From Rhodocollybia butyracea (lineage: Eukaryota; Basidiomycota; Agaricomycetes; Agaricales; Omphalotaceae): a stretch of 64,000 nucleotides of DNA. The notes under the pieces were generated by a model that ran no database searches, was not told the DNA's origin, and saw only the letters and a list, made by a program, of their open reading frames with translations. Position numbers and translations under genes: made by a program. The number at the start of each line of letters is the position of its first letter. The stretch's first letter is position 1. This document shows positions 10,844 through 23,144 of this stretch, piece by piece. The stretch spans positions 1-64,000 of the forward strand of contig JADNRY010000220.1 in the NCBI GenBank assembly GCA_015501585.1. The letters are read 5' to 3'.

Positions 10844-11387
10844 ATGAAAAGTCTTTCGGCCCTTGAAAATGAAAATATCGAGCCAGCGCGCGAGCTCAAA
10901 GTCAATGTATGTTGGCAACTCCGAAGTCTCATTCTTGACGCTGAAAAGCCTGTATAGGCTTTACCCACCGATTGCAAAACCTATACTCTCGGGGATCCAA
11001 GTCGGAAACTTTATTACTCACTTGCGAGCAGCCCTTTAATGTCGAGCGTACATATCTCGAGCTGTGGATCCATGAGATCGATGCAAACGGGGAGATAAAA
11101 CCTGTACAAGCAAAAACAGCAAAAGTTGTTGGGAATGAGGGGCAAGTGCCGCATTTGGGATCTGGATTCCGAGCCTTAGGTGGTCAGAATTTAGGACTGG
11201 CAAGGTATACCGTGAAGGCAGGAGAGACTTATGATGTCTACATCGAAGGTATTTTTCAACGCGTCCCATGTGGACATTGCCCCTCCCCGTCTGAATTTTC
11301 GGTGAGCATATTTCATGTGGCAATACATTATGTTTGACTAACATATTTGGTGAACAGGAAAGGCTCATCGCCATGTACAAACGGTAG
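10844..11387 (+). CDS. Unidentified small protein (about 130 aa)
   Basis: A consistent three-exon model is 10844-10906, 11002-11301 and 11358-11387. Its introns are GTATGT...AAG and GTGAGC...CTAAC...CAG, and the phases fit. The middle exon encodes a protein-like stretch (ERTYLELWIHEIDANGEIK, then ARYTVKAGETYDVYIEG), suggestive of a small beta-rich domain. The tail has CGHCPSPSEFS. There is no signal peptide or membrane segment. The same frame is open upstream of the ATG to about 10760, so the true start could be earlier. I do not recognise the family. Confidence 0.5.
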
Positions 11388-11501
11388 ATGATATGCTGGC
11401 TGGCTTTGCGCGTTGGGGGGACTGATTCTGTATAGCATAATAAATATCAATAGTAGATCCTTTTACTGAGCAGTTTTTTATCCCCCCTCCTTTGCAGCGC
11501 T

Positions 11502-12011
11502 ATGGCCTGTATACAACATGGCACTGACTGGTACATTCTCAGTCATTGGGTCTGTGTCCTACAACTACATACTCCAGCAGCCAAATCGTCATCTGACAAA
11601 CCGTGCCTCGGCTTTGGGGTTATGGATGAACCAAGAGGGTCCACTGGAACTTTACCCGTACTCATCCTCTTCGAGAATGGAATTAGCGTTCTCGAAGACT
11701 TCCAAGCACTGTATTCGTACTTTCAGATTCACCTCTCGAGCCAAACGACGATCGAGATGCCGGTGGAATCGAGGCAGCGAATCGCGCACGCTCGGGCGAA
11801 AAGGGTTGTGTTTGAGAGCGGTGGGGTTGACAACACGGAGTGGGATCGTCCGCTGAGGAGAGTGGATGCGTTGGTGTTGTGGTCGGTTTTTGGTGGACTT
11901 ACGACCTTTCATGACTTTGTGATGATTTCCTCGTTTTACATCTGTAGTACCAATAGCTCTTATATGCATCTTTCTTCGTATCTTCTGGCCACTTTATGTA
12001 CGGTCACTTGA
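11502..12011 (+). CDS. Unidentified protein, truncated duplicate
   Basis: An open frame of 169 codons. The central part (DEPRGSTGTLPVLILFENG to VDALVLWSVFGG) is shared with the decayed copy at 4190-4634. After WSVFGG the frame runs into what is non-coding 3' flank in the other copy, because roughly 150 bases present there are missing here. The last ~35 residues are therefore probably not native. The start is uncertain. No known domain is recognised. Confidence 0.4.
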   Translation: MACIQHGTDWYILSHWVCVLQLHTPAAKSSSDKPCLGFGVMDEPRGSTGTLPVLILFENGISVLEDFQALYSYFQIHLSSQTTIEMPVESRQRIAHARAKRVVFESGGVDNTEWDRPLRRVDALVLWSVFGGLTTFHDFVMISSFYICSTNSSYMHLSSYLLATLCTVT

Positions 12012-12949
12012 CGGTTACACCAGTCGACTACTTGTATTTTTTATATCCCATGGTAATTATTCGCGACTGATCTTGGGCATAACTCTTTGAACTTTTCTCT
12101 TCAAGGATTTGAAGGTAAACGCTGTCCGTGACTTATATCTAGAACTCATTAGCTTTAGGCTTCCTAACTCAAGTTTCGGACATAACTAGAGATGTTGCAA
12201 ACAGCCATTTACCTGACCTGTAGAACTTATAGTTCTTAGTCTTGTGTTACAGTACTTGTATTACGTCTCTAGCTCTTCAGTCTTTTCCACATACTTGGAA
12301 GCTAAGGAGCGAGTATTTGCTATCTTTCCCAATGTCTAGCTTATACTGATTCAAGATGAAACCCAAGTTGGCCATTTACAGTCGAGGCCATCTCTAACTG
12401 CACTCCAGTCTCAGTTTACAGCCCGCTGAGGTATTGGGCTTGGACTCGATACTCCGTACGGCCCGCCCGGGATCATAGTAGATACGGACAGCTTTGACTC
12501 TTCCTTTTTCGTTTACTACTGCATACTGTACAGTTGGTACTTTACAAGCGCCTCATACTCTCAGTTGCTCCAGGAACAACTGAGGTGAGGTCAATTTCAT
12601 TCCGAGTCGTAGATATTTAGCATACGGTACTGATGTACTACAGAGCGATATACCTTGAATATAACAGTTGCTCTACTACGAACAACTCTTATGAGTGATT
12701 CACTTTAACATTAAACGCATTATATAGCGACGTTCACGCATCAAAATGACTATGACCATTTGTGTTCGGGTTATCTTCCTCGAAGGATATCTCGTGTTTG
12801 GCCCGTTTGCGTCGCTCACGATCATTTCGAGCATTCTGATTGGCTAAGACTGGGAGACCGTGGGAATGCGGTTAGCTGCCTCGTATCCCAATCAGGAAAT
12901 CTGGATTTACTTATATAATGCATACGCTACTCCCCACTTCTTCAAAGAC
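12012..12949. other. Gene-free, with NACHT-gene 3'-flank remnants
   Basis: About 12012-12240 continues the duplication shared with 4740-4990. About 12360-12440 (CCATCTCTAACTGCACTCCAG) matches sequence just after both NACHT genes (4065-4110 and 26950-27015). About 12770-12845 matches 27050-27120. Traces of a third NACHT locus or its flank thus lie here. A TTATATAATG stretch near 12911 is a possible TATA element for the P450. Confidence 0.45.
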
Positions 12950-14826
12950 ATGTCTTATACGTCCTCGCTGTTCGCACTCGCTGCTCACAATCCCCTTCAA
13001 ACTTTCGCAGTAATTGTCGGTGGCTTTCTGTTCACTCACATCTTCCTTCCATACCTGCTTGATCCCTATTCTCTTCGTCGTTTGAACGTTCCCGGTCCCC
13101 GGCTCGCGGCATTTTCAGATCTTTGGCTAGGCTATTACTCTGCAAAGGGCCATCGAAGCGAAACTATCCATGCTCTTCACCAACATTATGGCCGAGTTGT
13201 GCGTATTGCCCCCAACCACGTCTCCATTGCTAGCCCCGATGCGCTGCAGACCGTATACGCTCATGGAAATGGCGCGTTGAAATCAGAGTTCTACGATGCC
13301 TTTGTAAGTATCCAAAGAGGCTTATTCAACACCCGTGACAGGACAGAGCATGCGAGGAAACGCAAATTAGTCTCGCACATTTTCAGCCAGAAAAGTGTGC
13401 TCGAGTTCGAACCACATATCCGGCTCTATGTCGGGCAGTTGTTGGAGCAATGGGAAAGATTATTTGCTTTGGCGCTCAAGGGCCAGCGAGGGGACGAAGG
13501 TCAAGGTCAAGGCGGAGGCTGGGAAGGTAGATCTGGTAGACTATGGATGGATGTTTTGCCTTGGTGCAATTTCCGTATGTCAACTCTCTTCCGCGTGTTC
13601 TTCTCTTATCTGACTCTTTCGCAGTTGCGTTCGATATCATCGGAGGTAAGTGGTATAAGATCATTCGAAACCTTTCTCTAAAGTAAATTAGACTTGGCGT
13701 TCGGAGCACCCTTTGGCATGATCAAAGCAGCTCAAGACAGTGCCCCCATTCCTGCCGAGTCTCAGCCCTCTGCTGATCTGACAGACACCAAAAACGCGAT
13801 CGAAATCAAGCATATCCCTGCCGTAAAAATCCTCAACGGGAGAGGTGAATATTCCATGTCAATGGGTGCTCTTCCTCCTTCCTACCGTCCCATTGCCCGA
13901 AAGCTTCCCTGGTTCGCCGCTGGTGCCGCGGACGTCAAGGCTCTGGCAGGTATCGCTATCATGGCTGTTCGGAAGCGTCTTGCCGCCCAGGAAGCTGGCA
14001 CTTTGGAGGTTCGAAAGACTGATTTGCTCGAGAAGCTGCAGCGAGGAAAGGACGAAGATGGGAAACCTATGGGCAAAGAGGAACTCACTGCAGAAGCTCT
14101 AACGTTACTAATTGCTGGTTCGGACACAACTTCGAACACAGTTTGTGCAATCATCTATCTGGCAAGTTTCTTCAGCTTCGCCGAGTCTCTCCGACTCCTG
14201 TACTAATACTCTTTACAGCTCGCTAGAACTCCAGACGCTCAACTCAAACTTCATGCCGAGCTTGATAAGGCTCTTCCCGACTTGGACTCTGTTCCCCTCA
14301 CCGTAGACGACGTGAAAGCCGACAGATTGCCTTACCTTGACGCCTGTATCAATGAAGGTCTGCGTATCCACTCTACGTCCGCCTTGGGTCTCCCCCGTCT
14401 CGTCCCACAGGGTGGCATGACTGTCGAAGGCGTCACTTTCCCCGAAGGAACCGTTCTATCCGTGCCCTCGTACACTATCCATCGAGATACCGACGTCTGG
14501 GGCTCAGACATTGAGACTTTCAGACCCGAACGATGGCTCGGCTTGGACTCTGACAAGAAAGAATTGGTCAACAGAACATTTAACCCTTTCTCAGTCGGTC
14601 CGAGAGCATGTGTCGGGAGGAATCTGGCCTTTTTAGAGTTGCAGATAATTGTTGGCAGTTTGTTGAGAAGATGGGACTTCGTTCTCGAGGGTGGGCTCGA
14701 GCAGGAGGTGGGTATAACCTTGGCTTTTTTGTGATTCTGGTACTGATTACTCCACAGATGCACACGTCGGAAGGATTCCTCCGCAAACCGCTGGGTTGTC
14801 GGGTGGGTCTCAAAAAGCGGGATTGA
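12950..14826 (+). CDS. Cytochrome P450, CYP53-like (benzoate 4-monooxygenase type)
   Basis: Five exons (12950-13574, 13625-13645, 13692-14161, 14219-14707, 14758-14826) give about 557 aa with all phases matching. An N-terminal hydrophobic segment (FAVIVGGFLFTHIFLPYLL) anchors it in the ER membrane. Family marks are the I-helix AGSDTTSNT, the K-helix EGLR (ExxR), FRPERWLG, and the heme loop FSVGPRACVG with the cysteine ligand. LAFDIIGDLAFG..FGM is characteristic of CYP53-type enzymes, which para-hydroxylate benzoate and relatives in aromatic degradation; substrate here is inferred. Exon 2 is only 21 nt, and intron 3 (14162-14218) begins GC rather than GT. A fragment of this gene lies at 5381-5475. 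Confidence 0.9.
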
Positions 14827-15597
14827 GGATCGTTACCGTTATTCGTTCACTTATTTTTGCCATTTGGCATTGTATCAACTATGTATGTTATAGGTTGTTG
14901 ATGTAATAGTGACTCGTTTGTTGTATTTGAAGACAATTTTGATTCAATCGTGATTGAGGGGATAAAATCGGGGATAATTTCAGGGAGATGTTCTACAATA
15001 ATGGTTGTACACCCCCCACAAGGAGTCCATCCGACGCCCATTGAGAATCACAGAACGTCATCTATTGACATTCTCTTGCGACAGATGCAGCAGCAGAGGA
15101 AAACCCCTGAGATTGTGATTGGATACGAAACAGGACCGTCGTACTGGCATAGATCAAATACCGCCAGACGGGAGACAAGCAGCTTAGGCTTTCTGTCGCA
15201 GACCGTCGAACAGCAGAGCGAGGGTAGTCGTGATCCAAAGACGAGTATTATCAAATGAGGTCGAAATCCCCAAGTGAGCAAAGCTGGGAGATGCAGATCG
15301 AACGCATCATATCAGCTCGGGAGTGAAGATAATCTAGGAACATACACAGGCGGGGCTGAAAAAGCTGTTTGGTTAGCCAAAGTGCAACCTGCAGACTTTC
15401 GAGCCAGGAATATGAGAGAGATAATCGATTATATCTGGAAACAGTCGTGACGAGAACTCGCAGCTTGGGCTTTGAAGATAATTGAACGCTAAAGATGAAA
15501 TTTATGAAATGAGAGATAATGATACATCAAAAAGCTGGTAGTACTGAGAGATGGTGTCAAGACAAATCAAAGATACAGACTCTACCCATCATGTAAC
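14827..15597. other. No gene recognised
   Basis: This is the convergent 3' region between the P450 (plus) and the membrane protein (minus). A 102-codon plus-strand frame (14950-15258) has a low-complexity Gln/Ser-rich composition and no recognised homology. I do not call it a gene. Confidence 0.35.
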
Positions 15598-16992
15598 TTA
15601 GTCGGAGGGCCAATAGGAATAAGCGGGAGGATCGCAAGTTAAATCGTCGATTCCCCTCAGCTGCGTGTGCGCCATGCCTGGCCTGGCCTGTTGAGCAAGT
15701 TCCAGTTGTGAAGTACTGGACAGATACGCAGATCGAGCTGTCCCGAGTTGTGCTTGCTCAAATCTAGGAGCACTCGATTGATCAACTTTATCGCATGAAG
15801 AAAATCAGTGTACAACAAGTCGTTGAATCGATAATCGGGACGTACTGTAAATAAGTCGAGCCAGCTTTCGGCCACGTCGATAGACAAGCGTTAAAGCCAC
15901 AAATATTGTCAGACCCACGAGACCTCCGACGATTCCGCCAGCTATTGCTCCGTTCTTGTGTCTTGTCAGACTTATCGACGATGGCGACGTAAAGTTGGGT
16001 TTACTCTCCAGCAAGGAAAACGAGGGTGTATAAGTCAAGTAATCAAAAACAAAACTCTGATTTCCAAAGGCCGCGGTAACATTCATCAGGAGAGTGTGGT
16101 TACCAGCGTCGATGTTATCAGCAGAGAAGAACTGGTACGATGTTATGAACTGCGATATCGGTGCGCCACCATGGAGAAAAAGGCTGGAGGGAGTTGTTTC
16201 ATTATCTAATGTAAAGTCGATGCTAATGCTGCCTGTAGAGGTCCATTCGAAGAAACCATATAGAGCGATACTGCTACCTATGATGAAGGTTATATTGAGG
16301 AGTCAGCTGGGAAATAAAGGATAAGCCCCATAAACACTCACCAGCGAACTGAAACTCAAACCCGTCCCCTACACTACTCGTCCGATGGGTCGTATTCCCC
16401 ATTGGCAGTCCACCGATCATATCCTCCCCAAAGTCCAACTCGTTAACATCGATGACCCATCCGTTTCCATTATAAGTAACCTCTGAGTTCCTGTCATCCA
16501 CCACAATGGTAGAACCACTCAAAGGCGTCGTAGGACCTGGAGTGATAATCGCGTAGTCAAAACCAACGGCAATGCGAGAGAGGTTGATGGTATGGAGCCC
16601 GTCGATAAGTATCGGGGTTTGATACCACTGGGTATAAATTTGCGTGGGGCCAGCGTCTGGGAAGGAGACATTGTACGGGGTGTTGGAATCGATACTTGCA
16701 AGAAACCAAGTCGGGGAGAACCGTGAAGAGGGTGTGTTTCCCTTGAACGAGATCGCAGTGCCTTGCGGAGACGGTAAGTTGCCATAACGAGCGTCGAGGA
16801 GTAACTTTTTAGATTCGAACCTTGAAAGGAAAAGGCAATATTGCCGGGAGTCGAGCTGGATATTGAGCTATTACCTACCCAGGGACCCACCGTTGCGGTT
16901 ATCCAGTCGCCTCCGGTGAACGCTGACACTTGAATATTATCGAGAAGGAGCCAAACATCAGCTTGAGAAGTGGGGGGAGCAGAAAAGGACAT
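15598..16992 (-). CDS. Single-pass membrane protein with secreted beta-rich ectodomain
   Basis: Exons at 16992-16821, 16761-16342, 16277-15846 and 15737-15598 join in phase. The ectodomain has N-glycosylation sites (NSS, NTT, NET, NHT, NFT) and two beta-sandwich-like halves ending DDRNSEVTYNGNGW and GFFEWTSTGSISIDFTL. A transmembrane helix follows (GAIAGGIVGGLVGLTIFVAL), then a basic stop-transfer RRGRK. The short cytosolic tail ends with CDPPAYSYWPSD. This architecture is very common and of unknown function in Agaricomycetes. The frame stays open upstream of the chosen Met, and no signal peptide is visible, so a 5' exon is probably missing from the model. A hydrophobic candidate (MILKTVVHITSTSILSLSVC) lies near 17260 on the same strand, but its phase does not fit. 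Confidence 0.7.
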
Positions 16993-18086
16993 CGTAAAAG
17001 GCTTGAGCAGCGGGATAGTAGAGCAGATGTGGGAAGACTTGGAAGAGGGTCTTGTTCCATTACAGAATGTGAGATAGCCTTTCGCTCATCAATTGGGATA
17101 GGTTAGAACTCTTCAGTCCCTGTCCCTGGTGACTTTTAGCGCTCCGTAGAACTCACCTCAGCTGGCCACGTTATCTTGGCCTTCTCCAACTTGAATAAGC
17201 AGACAGAAAGGCTCAGAATAGAGGTTGATGTGATGTGTACTACCGTCTTCAAGATCATAGATAAATTTGAATCGCAGTAACGCTCAGATGGTAAGAGATG
17301 GATAATGTTTGCAATGAGCAAAAATCTCTGGCGCAGAGCTTTCTTTGCAGGTACCCAAGTCTTGAAGAAGCAAAGAGCTATCTATAGAGTGGTTTGGATG
17401 TGAGATCACTCTGGGCAACGACCTGATCCCCCTGATCGTCAGTCATCATTGAAAGTCAGCTCGACTCGTCCTAGGCCTGAGACCTAGACTCGTCCAAGAA
17501 CAGCCAAGAACTAGCAGAGATGCACAGTGACGTGTTTTTGCCTTGAGTGTACGTGTACTGCAGCAATTTGCTCCAGGTGGCGTAATATCCCAGATCTCCC
17601 TGTTTTTACTATACTGGATCACTTTAAGGATTAGGTACTAAGACCAAGGTAGGTCTTCTATCGACGATACAATAAACAGGCACCAAGACAGCAAAGGCTC
17701 TTGAAGACCGAGTTATATGAGTGGGCGTTTACTATAACTTGAAAAGGTAAGGTCAAAGCTGGTACTCTCAGAGCCCCCAAGATCGCGGGCAATTCCGTGT
17801 ACGGTGTTTATACAAATGATATCCTTTGACCAAACAGTCAACGTTCGTGTGAGCGATCTCAATTCTCGGCCTACGAAGCTCAATAAGTCTTGCGCGAGGA
17901 ATCACTAAAAACACTGGCAATAATTGGCATGTATAGCGGTGTTCATTATTGTACATGAAAGAGTACAAATCAAATACATAATAACATAGAATAAAACAGA
18001 TAAACGCAGACATAATGGCATAACCTAAAACTATGAGGATAATAAGCGACAACGAAGACGGCAAAACAACTTGCAACATACATAAA
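16993..18086. other. No gene recognised; possible 5' exon of the membrane protein
   Basis: This is the upstream region of the membrane-protein gene and the downstream region of histone H4. The only candidate coding piece is the hydrophobic minus-strand frame near 17150-17260 that might be a leader exon. The rest is without support. Confidence 0.35.
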
Positions 18087-18556
<470 letters not shown>

Positions 18557-18660
18557 TATAGTAATAGAGTGATTGAAGGGTAAGTGGCTGGTGAAAACTT
18601 GCTGATGATGGACGTTGAAGTCGGAGTTCAAGATGTGTTTGTTGATTGCGCTGAGCGCTC

Positions 18661-18668
18661 CTTTTATA
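18661..18668 (-). promoter_or_regulatory. TATA box of histone H4
   Basis: On the minus strand this reads TATAAAAG, about 105 bases upstream of the H4 ATG. This is the expected arrangement for a strongly expressed histone gene. Confidence 0.6.
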
Positions 18669-18826
18669 GCGCGATATACACGTGACACGGTCGCGTGTTG
18701 ACCTTTGGCGCCGGGCATGAGGCGCCCGCCTCCCAAGTTTCTTTGTTTCGTTCCCGAGTAAGAATACCTTTGACTCTCTATGTTTATATACACTAATATC
18801 TTCTTGCAATAGTAATATACAGTAGT

Positions 18827-19899
18827 ATGAGCACCAGTGGACTCCTTTTTGCTAATTATGATCTAAAAACTTCCTCTGCCTTGTCCTCTCCCTCACGAAG
18901 GCCAGCACGTCAAGTACCGTTGGACTGGAAACTTAAATCAGACCCGTCTTCGAGCAGCCAAGCTGTTCTTGACAGTCTGAACACGCCCCAGAGACCTGAT
19001 ACACCAACCAAAGGCACAGGAAATATCAAATCTCTTTTCAACACACCATCACCCTCTTCACGAAACACCTCTTCTCTATCTCTTTCATCTTCCGTACCAG
19101 CATGGATTCCGCCTCCTAGTCCAGGTCTAGTCCCCCCTCCTCGATTTCAGAGTCCTCTTGATACCTCGAACCTGGGCTATTTCGCCTTTCCAACTCCAGA
19201 GTTAGAATCCCCGCCTTTTAATAATTCCTCGCGATCTGCTGGAAGTTTTGCACAACCCGTATTCAAGGCAGAGCCAGAGCTATCTTCCTCCCTCCTTCTA
19301 CGCCGCCGCTTGATCCATCCAACGACAAACATCGTGCCCGTCTCGAGCGTGAACAGGCAGAAATACTTCGCGGAGAAGAAGATTGGGTTCGTAGTGGTGG
19401 AATTCTACGAGATAGTGAGGGAAAACGAGATTTAGCTAGAACAGAAAAGATCCAGGAGGAAATCCGTTTACGCGAATGGGAAGACGAAGTGACAAGAAGA
19501 TGGGACGATTATGAGCAGCGATGGGAACAACTGGTTAAGAAACGGGATTCGGAATCAGAGATATCTTTCGACGATATTCCCTGGCCCGTTTATGTTGGCG
19601 ATTCTAAAGCCAATAGTGGAGGAATGAGTAGTGGGTCACGGATTATGGCCCCTGCCGTTCATAAAGTTCAGCTCTCGGACCTTACGCTAGAAAATGTCCA
19701 ACAGTTTTTGACAGAGGGACTGAAAGTCCGAGGATGCAAAGTTACCCAGAAAGAAAGAATTCGAAAGTCGTTTCTTCTTTGGCATCCGGATAAAATGACG
19801 GGGATGGTTTCCAAGGTTGTGGAGAGCGATAGAGAGGACGTGGAAGCCGGTATAAGTGCGATAGTAAGGTCTTTACAGGTGATGAACTCGAAGCATTAG
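18827..19899 (+). CDS. J-like-domain protein (NFKBIL1-like), with a frame break
   Basis: The N-terminal half (18827 to about 19290) is Ser/Pro-rich and probably disordered. The C-terminal half is in another frame. It begins around [16 protein letters not shown], has a charged coiled coil ([18 protein letters not shown]), and ends in a J-like helix-loop-helix, [14 protein letters not shown], stop at 19897-19899. The LWHPDK block in a C-terminal setting is like the IkappaB-like/NFKBIL1 family; function in fungi is unknown. The frames switch between about 19270 and 19320 in a pyrimidine-rich stretch (CTTCCTCCCTCCTTCTACG) without a convincing intron. I favour a single-base assembly indel over a true mutation, since both halves look maintained. 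Confidence 0.6.
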
Positions 19900-20193
19900 A
19901 AAATTGCTTGGACATTCATAGTTACTGGTTTCTGGAGCGTTACTATCGCCAACCGCCGTCATCTCCTGTTTGAATGAGCAGCATGTGGGCTCGAACATAT
20001 AGAGAGGTTACCTGTGTGGAAGTTATACCCCTAGTACACCTGAAATACGCCTATCCGAGTCTTTTGAAAAGATAGTACCCCATATGCAACGGTGGACCTA
20101 TTAGCGCCTTCAGCCAAAAAGAGAATGATTACCTTATCGAGGTAGACCTCCTATCGAAACCTCAGTCCGAAACCTCTATTCTTTACCTTCATC

Positions 20194-21587
20194 ATGGATT
20201 CGTCCGATTTTTCCAACACACACGATCTTTCTAGTCTCTATTCTCTTGAACCGTCCCAAATCGACCCTGCGCAATATCCAGTCATTCTTGAGGCTTTACG
20301 CCGCAACTATAAAAGGCTTCTAAAGTACACTCATACGAAGGCAGCTTGGAGTAAATATACTGCAACTATAACATTCGTAGAACTGTTAGCTAACACTTAT
20401 GGACAGACAACAGTGACCTGACGGTTATTGGAATATGGCCTAATCCACGCAAGGGCAAAAAACCACGACACCTACCATTACTTGACAGTGTTCCTTTTGG
20501 CTTTGCCCGCGCTGGTAGTCCGGAATGGATCTACCACTCAATACGTTGCCTTCTCGGCGTGGTTGCGACTCCAAGTGTCTCAGCGGACATACAAACGAGA
20601 GCAGCAGATATGATTTTGAGAAAGAACAGAAGTTGGTTCACCAGCTGTTGAATTGGATGAGGACCTTGTGCCAGTGAGCGACAGGGATCATGTGGTACTA
20701 TTTATGCACATGGGTATGTGGTTTCTTCTTTGGCCTCATTCAAACAACTAATACGCAGTAAGCAAGGTGGCTCGGTTCCATACCCTAAACCTAACACTTG
20801 GAACGCTTCCGCTCATAGCGAGAGAGTAGGTTCAACACCCTTGAGTACATATTGAACCCGTCTGACGATGATACAGCTTTCGGACATTACAAAAGCATCT
20901 ATGAAAGGCTCTTGCCAGTTTCATTGCCAGCTCAGTGGCAGTTACGCCTTCGATCGCGAAAACGGAAATGAAAGTACCCAGGTGGTCCCTGCAGCAACTG
21001 CCACATCTGTGTTTAAAGAATTTGTGAAGATAGTTTATCAACTGGATCCTTCCTTCCCAGCTGATTTGACGCTGGATGACTGCGGAAACATATTATACAC
21101 TATAGTCACAATTCACCATGCCATCGAGGGGGGAGCTGTTGGTATTTATGTCCCAGATATCGTCCGACCGTCTTCATCTCGTCCCGGTTACTGGAACCTG
21201 ACAGCCTCAACTGTAGAGGTTCATGTTCGGCCGATGACTGCATGCGAGTCACCGCACAATTCCCCCCTCCGTGAATTGATTTCAGAAGTTCACCATTCGC
21301 GTGTTGTGAAGGTACGTCTTATGTTTCTGGATCCCATAACAATCACATAAACATTTTATAGGATGAGGAAGAGGGGGCTGGCCACTCGTGTCACGATGAT
21401 GAGGAGTCTCGTTTTCGCCACTGGTTTACCAAAAAGAAACCTTGGACAAGTACAGATTCTATATATCCTCATCCCATTCTCCTTCAACCATATTATGGAG
21501 CTTTGTTGCACGAAACTTCGAGAAATTGTGATGGAGGGAAAGCCAGGGTCAGGAACGCAGTATGAAAGCGGAGGACGAGATGTATGA
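20194..21587 (+). CDS. Unidentified multi-exon gene, structure unresolved
   Basis: The model starts at 20194 (MDSSDFSNTHDLSSLYSLEP). A good intron runs from about 20350 (GTAAAT) to 20411 (GCTAAC branch, GACAG), and the next exon encodes WPNPRKGKKPRHLPLLDS. Further on, 20868-21312 is a clean open stretch (DPSFPADLTLDDCGNILYT, HHAIEGGAVGIYVPDI), followed by an intron GTACGT...TTATAG at 21312-21361 and an acidic exon. The exons between about 20600 and 20870 could not be joined without frame changes. No known domain is recognised. This could be an intact lineage-specific gene or a decaying one. Confidence 0.4.
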
Positions 21588-21654
21588 AGACGAGGAAGAG
21601 GAAGATGAAGATCGAAGACTCCTCGAATAACGTGTAGCTTGGTTTCATTTTATC

Positions 21655-21879
21655 ATGGACTCTACTATCAGGCGCTACGCTGTTCTGCAAAACCTTTCGG
21701 GACAGCCAGCGGTATTGGAGTCGTCAATGATTGCAGAGCAGGATGAAAGTGAGGAGGACGATATGGATGAAGAACCTGAGGAGGACGAGATGGAGGAGGA
21801 ACCTGAAGAGGATGAGATGGATGAAGATCAAAGGCACGACCAAGATCGCGTAAATTGGTTCCATTTTATGATGCACTAG
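21655..21879 (+). CDS. Acidic repeat-containing unidentified protein fragment
   Basis: The frame carries tandem acidic blocks (DDMDEEPEEDEMEEEPEED). It sits in a locus where a ~50-base unit (TTTAT-ATG then GGCGCTACGCTGTTCTGCA) occurs twice, at about 21640-21700 and 21855-21905. The two units suggest a partial internal duplication of a larger gene. Downstream, 21983-22190 encodes another protein-like piece (EYDDPDVQAAAFPFFKSAAL), reminiscent of an armadillo/HEAT-type helix pair. Probably all parts of one gene with 20194-21587, but I cannot connect them. Confidence 0.3.
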   Translation: MDSTIRRYAVLQNLSGQPAVLESSMIAEQDESEEDDMDEEPEEDEMEEEPEEDEMDEDQRHDQDRVNWFHFMMH

Positions 21880-23144
21880 GCGCTACGCTGTTCTGCATAA
21901 CCTCGAAGAACTCGTAGAGCGGTAGGTGTGTATCCCACCAGATCCATAGTGCCACCAAGTTTTTGAACGCCTACTAGAAACATTGATAGTTCATCTTGAG
22001 TACGATGACCCCGACGTTCAAGCAGCAGCGTTCCCTTTTTTCAAATCTGCCGCCTTGAAATCTCTTTCAGTAATGCCAAACAAGCTCAGACTTATAGCTC
22101 AGGATTCCCATGGCGTTCATGCGTTCATACACATCTTTCTTGTTGACAACCCTCTTCCTTCGCGATTAGGCATGAAAGAGAGTTACGGCCCGGCGGAGCA
22201 AACCCGCCGCCGAATACACTTGATCTCACTTGATACTTCTTGACAATGATAGCTGTTGTCGTTTTTCACTTCCAAATCTTTGGACCGTGCCGTGTGATAG
22301 ACTCGGATTATCCCTTCCTTCCTTCCAACATCGAACATCGAACCTTGTTCTATCTGACGGGACTCTCTCGGCAGAAATTACTCTGCGATCTATAATTTCA
22401 CGACTACATTTTACTATATATATTCTGGTCGTGAGATGTTCAATGGATCTCACAATTTCACCGTCAGTGGAGGGAATTTCAGTAATATCGGTGGTGATTT
22501 AAATTACGTATCATGCGAAGAAAACGAAAGAGGTGAGTACAACTGCTTCAGTACTACTATACGGACTTGAGCTCAAAAAATGCGATCAAAGGTCTTCGTG
22601 AATTACTGCAGTATACATCCACTTCAGCTACATATAACGCAGAAGCACGATTCCCCCCTCCCCTTTGTCACCCCGGTACTCGTGAAGCAATCTTAGGCGA
22701 CTTGAAGAGCTGGGCCAACTCAAGCGATCCCAATGATACAATTATTTGGCTCTATGGGCCCGCAGGAGCCGGAAAGTCAGCCATTGCTCAAACATTTGCA
22801 GAAGCCTGTGCAAGAAATGGGACGCTGGTTGGGTCCTTCTTCTTCTGGCGCACAGACGCTTCTAGGAACAACCCCCAAATGCTCTTCACCACCATCGCTT
22901 ACCAGATGGCCATGTCAATTCCAGAACTACGGCCAAAGATAAATACAATGGTCATTAACGACTTTCTCGTGCCTACCTCGGTCATTGAGAATCAATTCAA
23001 TGCTCTTATTCTACAGCCGATGTTGAAGGCACGGCTCCTCCGAGAGCTGAAGTTGACAACGGCGCAGTTGCGACAAGGAGATTGGAAGAAAAGTACCCCT
23101 TCCACAAACATCCCTATTCGCTTACATCGGAAACGACCAAACAT

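Noticed and set aside
16993..17321. Minus-strand hydrophobic frame as the signal-peptide exon of the membrane protein
   Set aside because: The GAG|GTGAGT donor phase does not match the frame of the downstream exon; kept only as a possibility.
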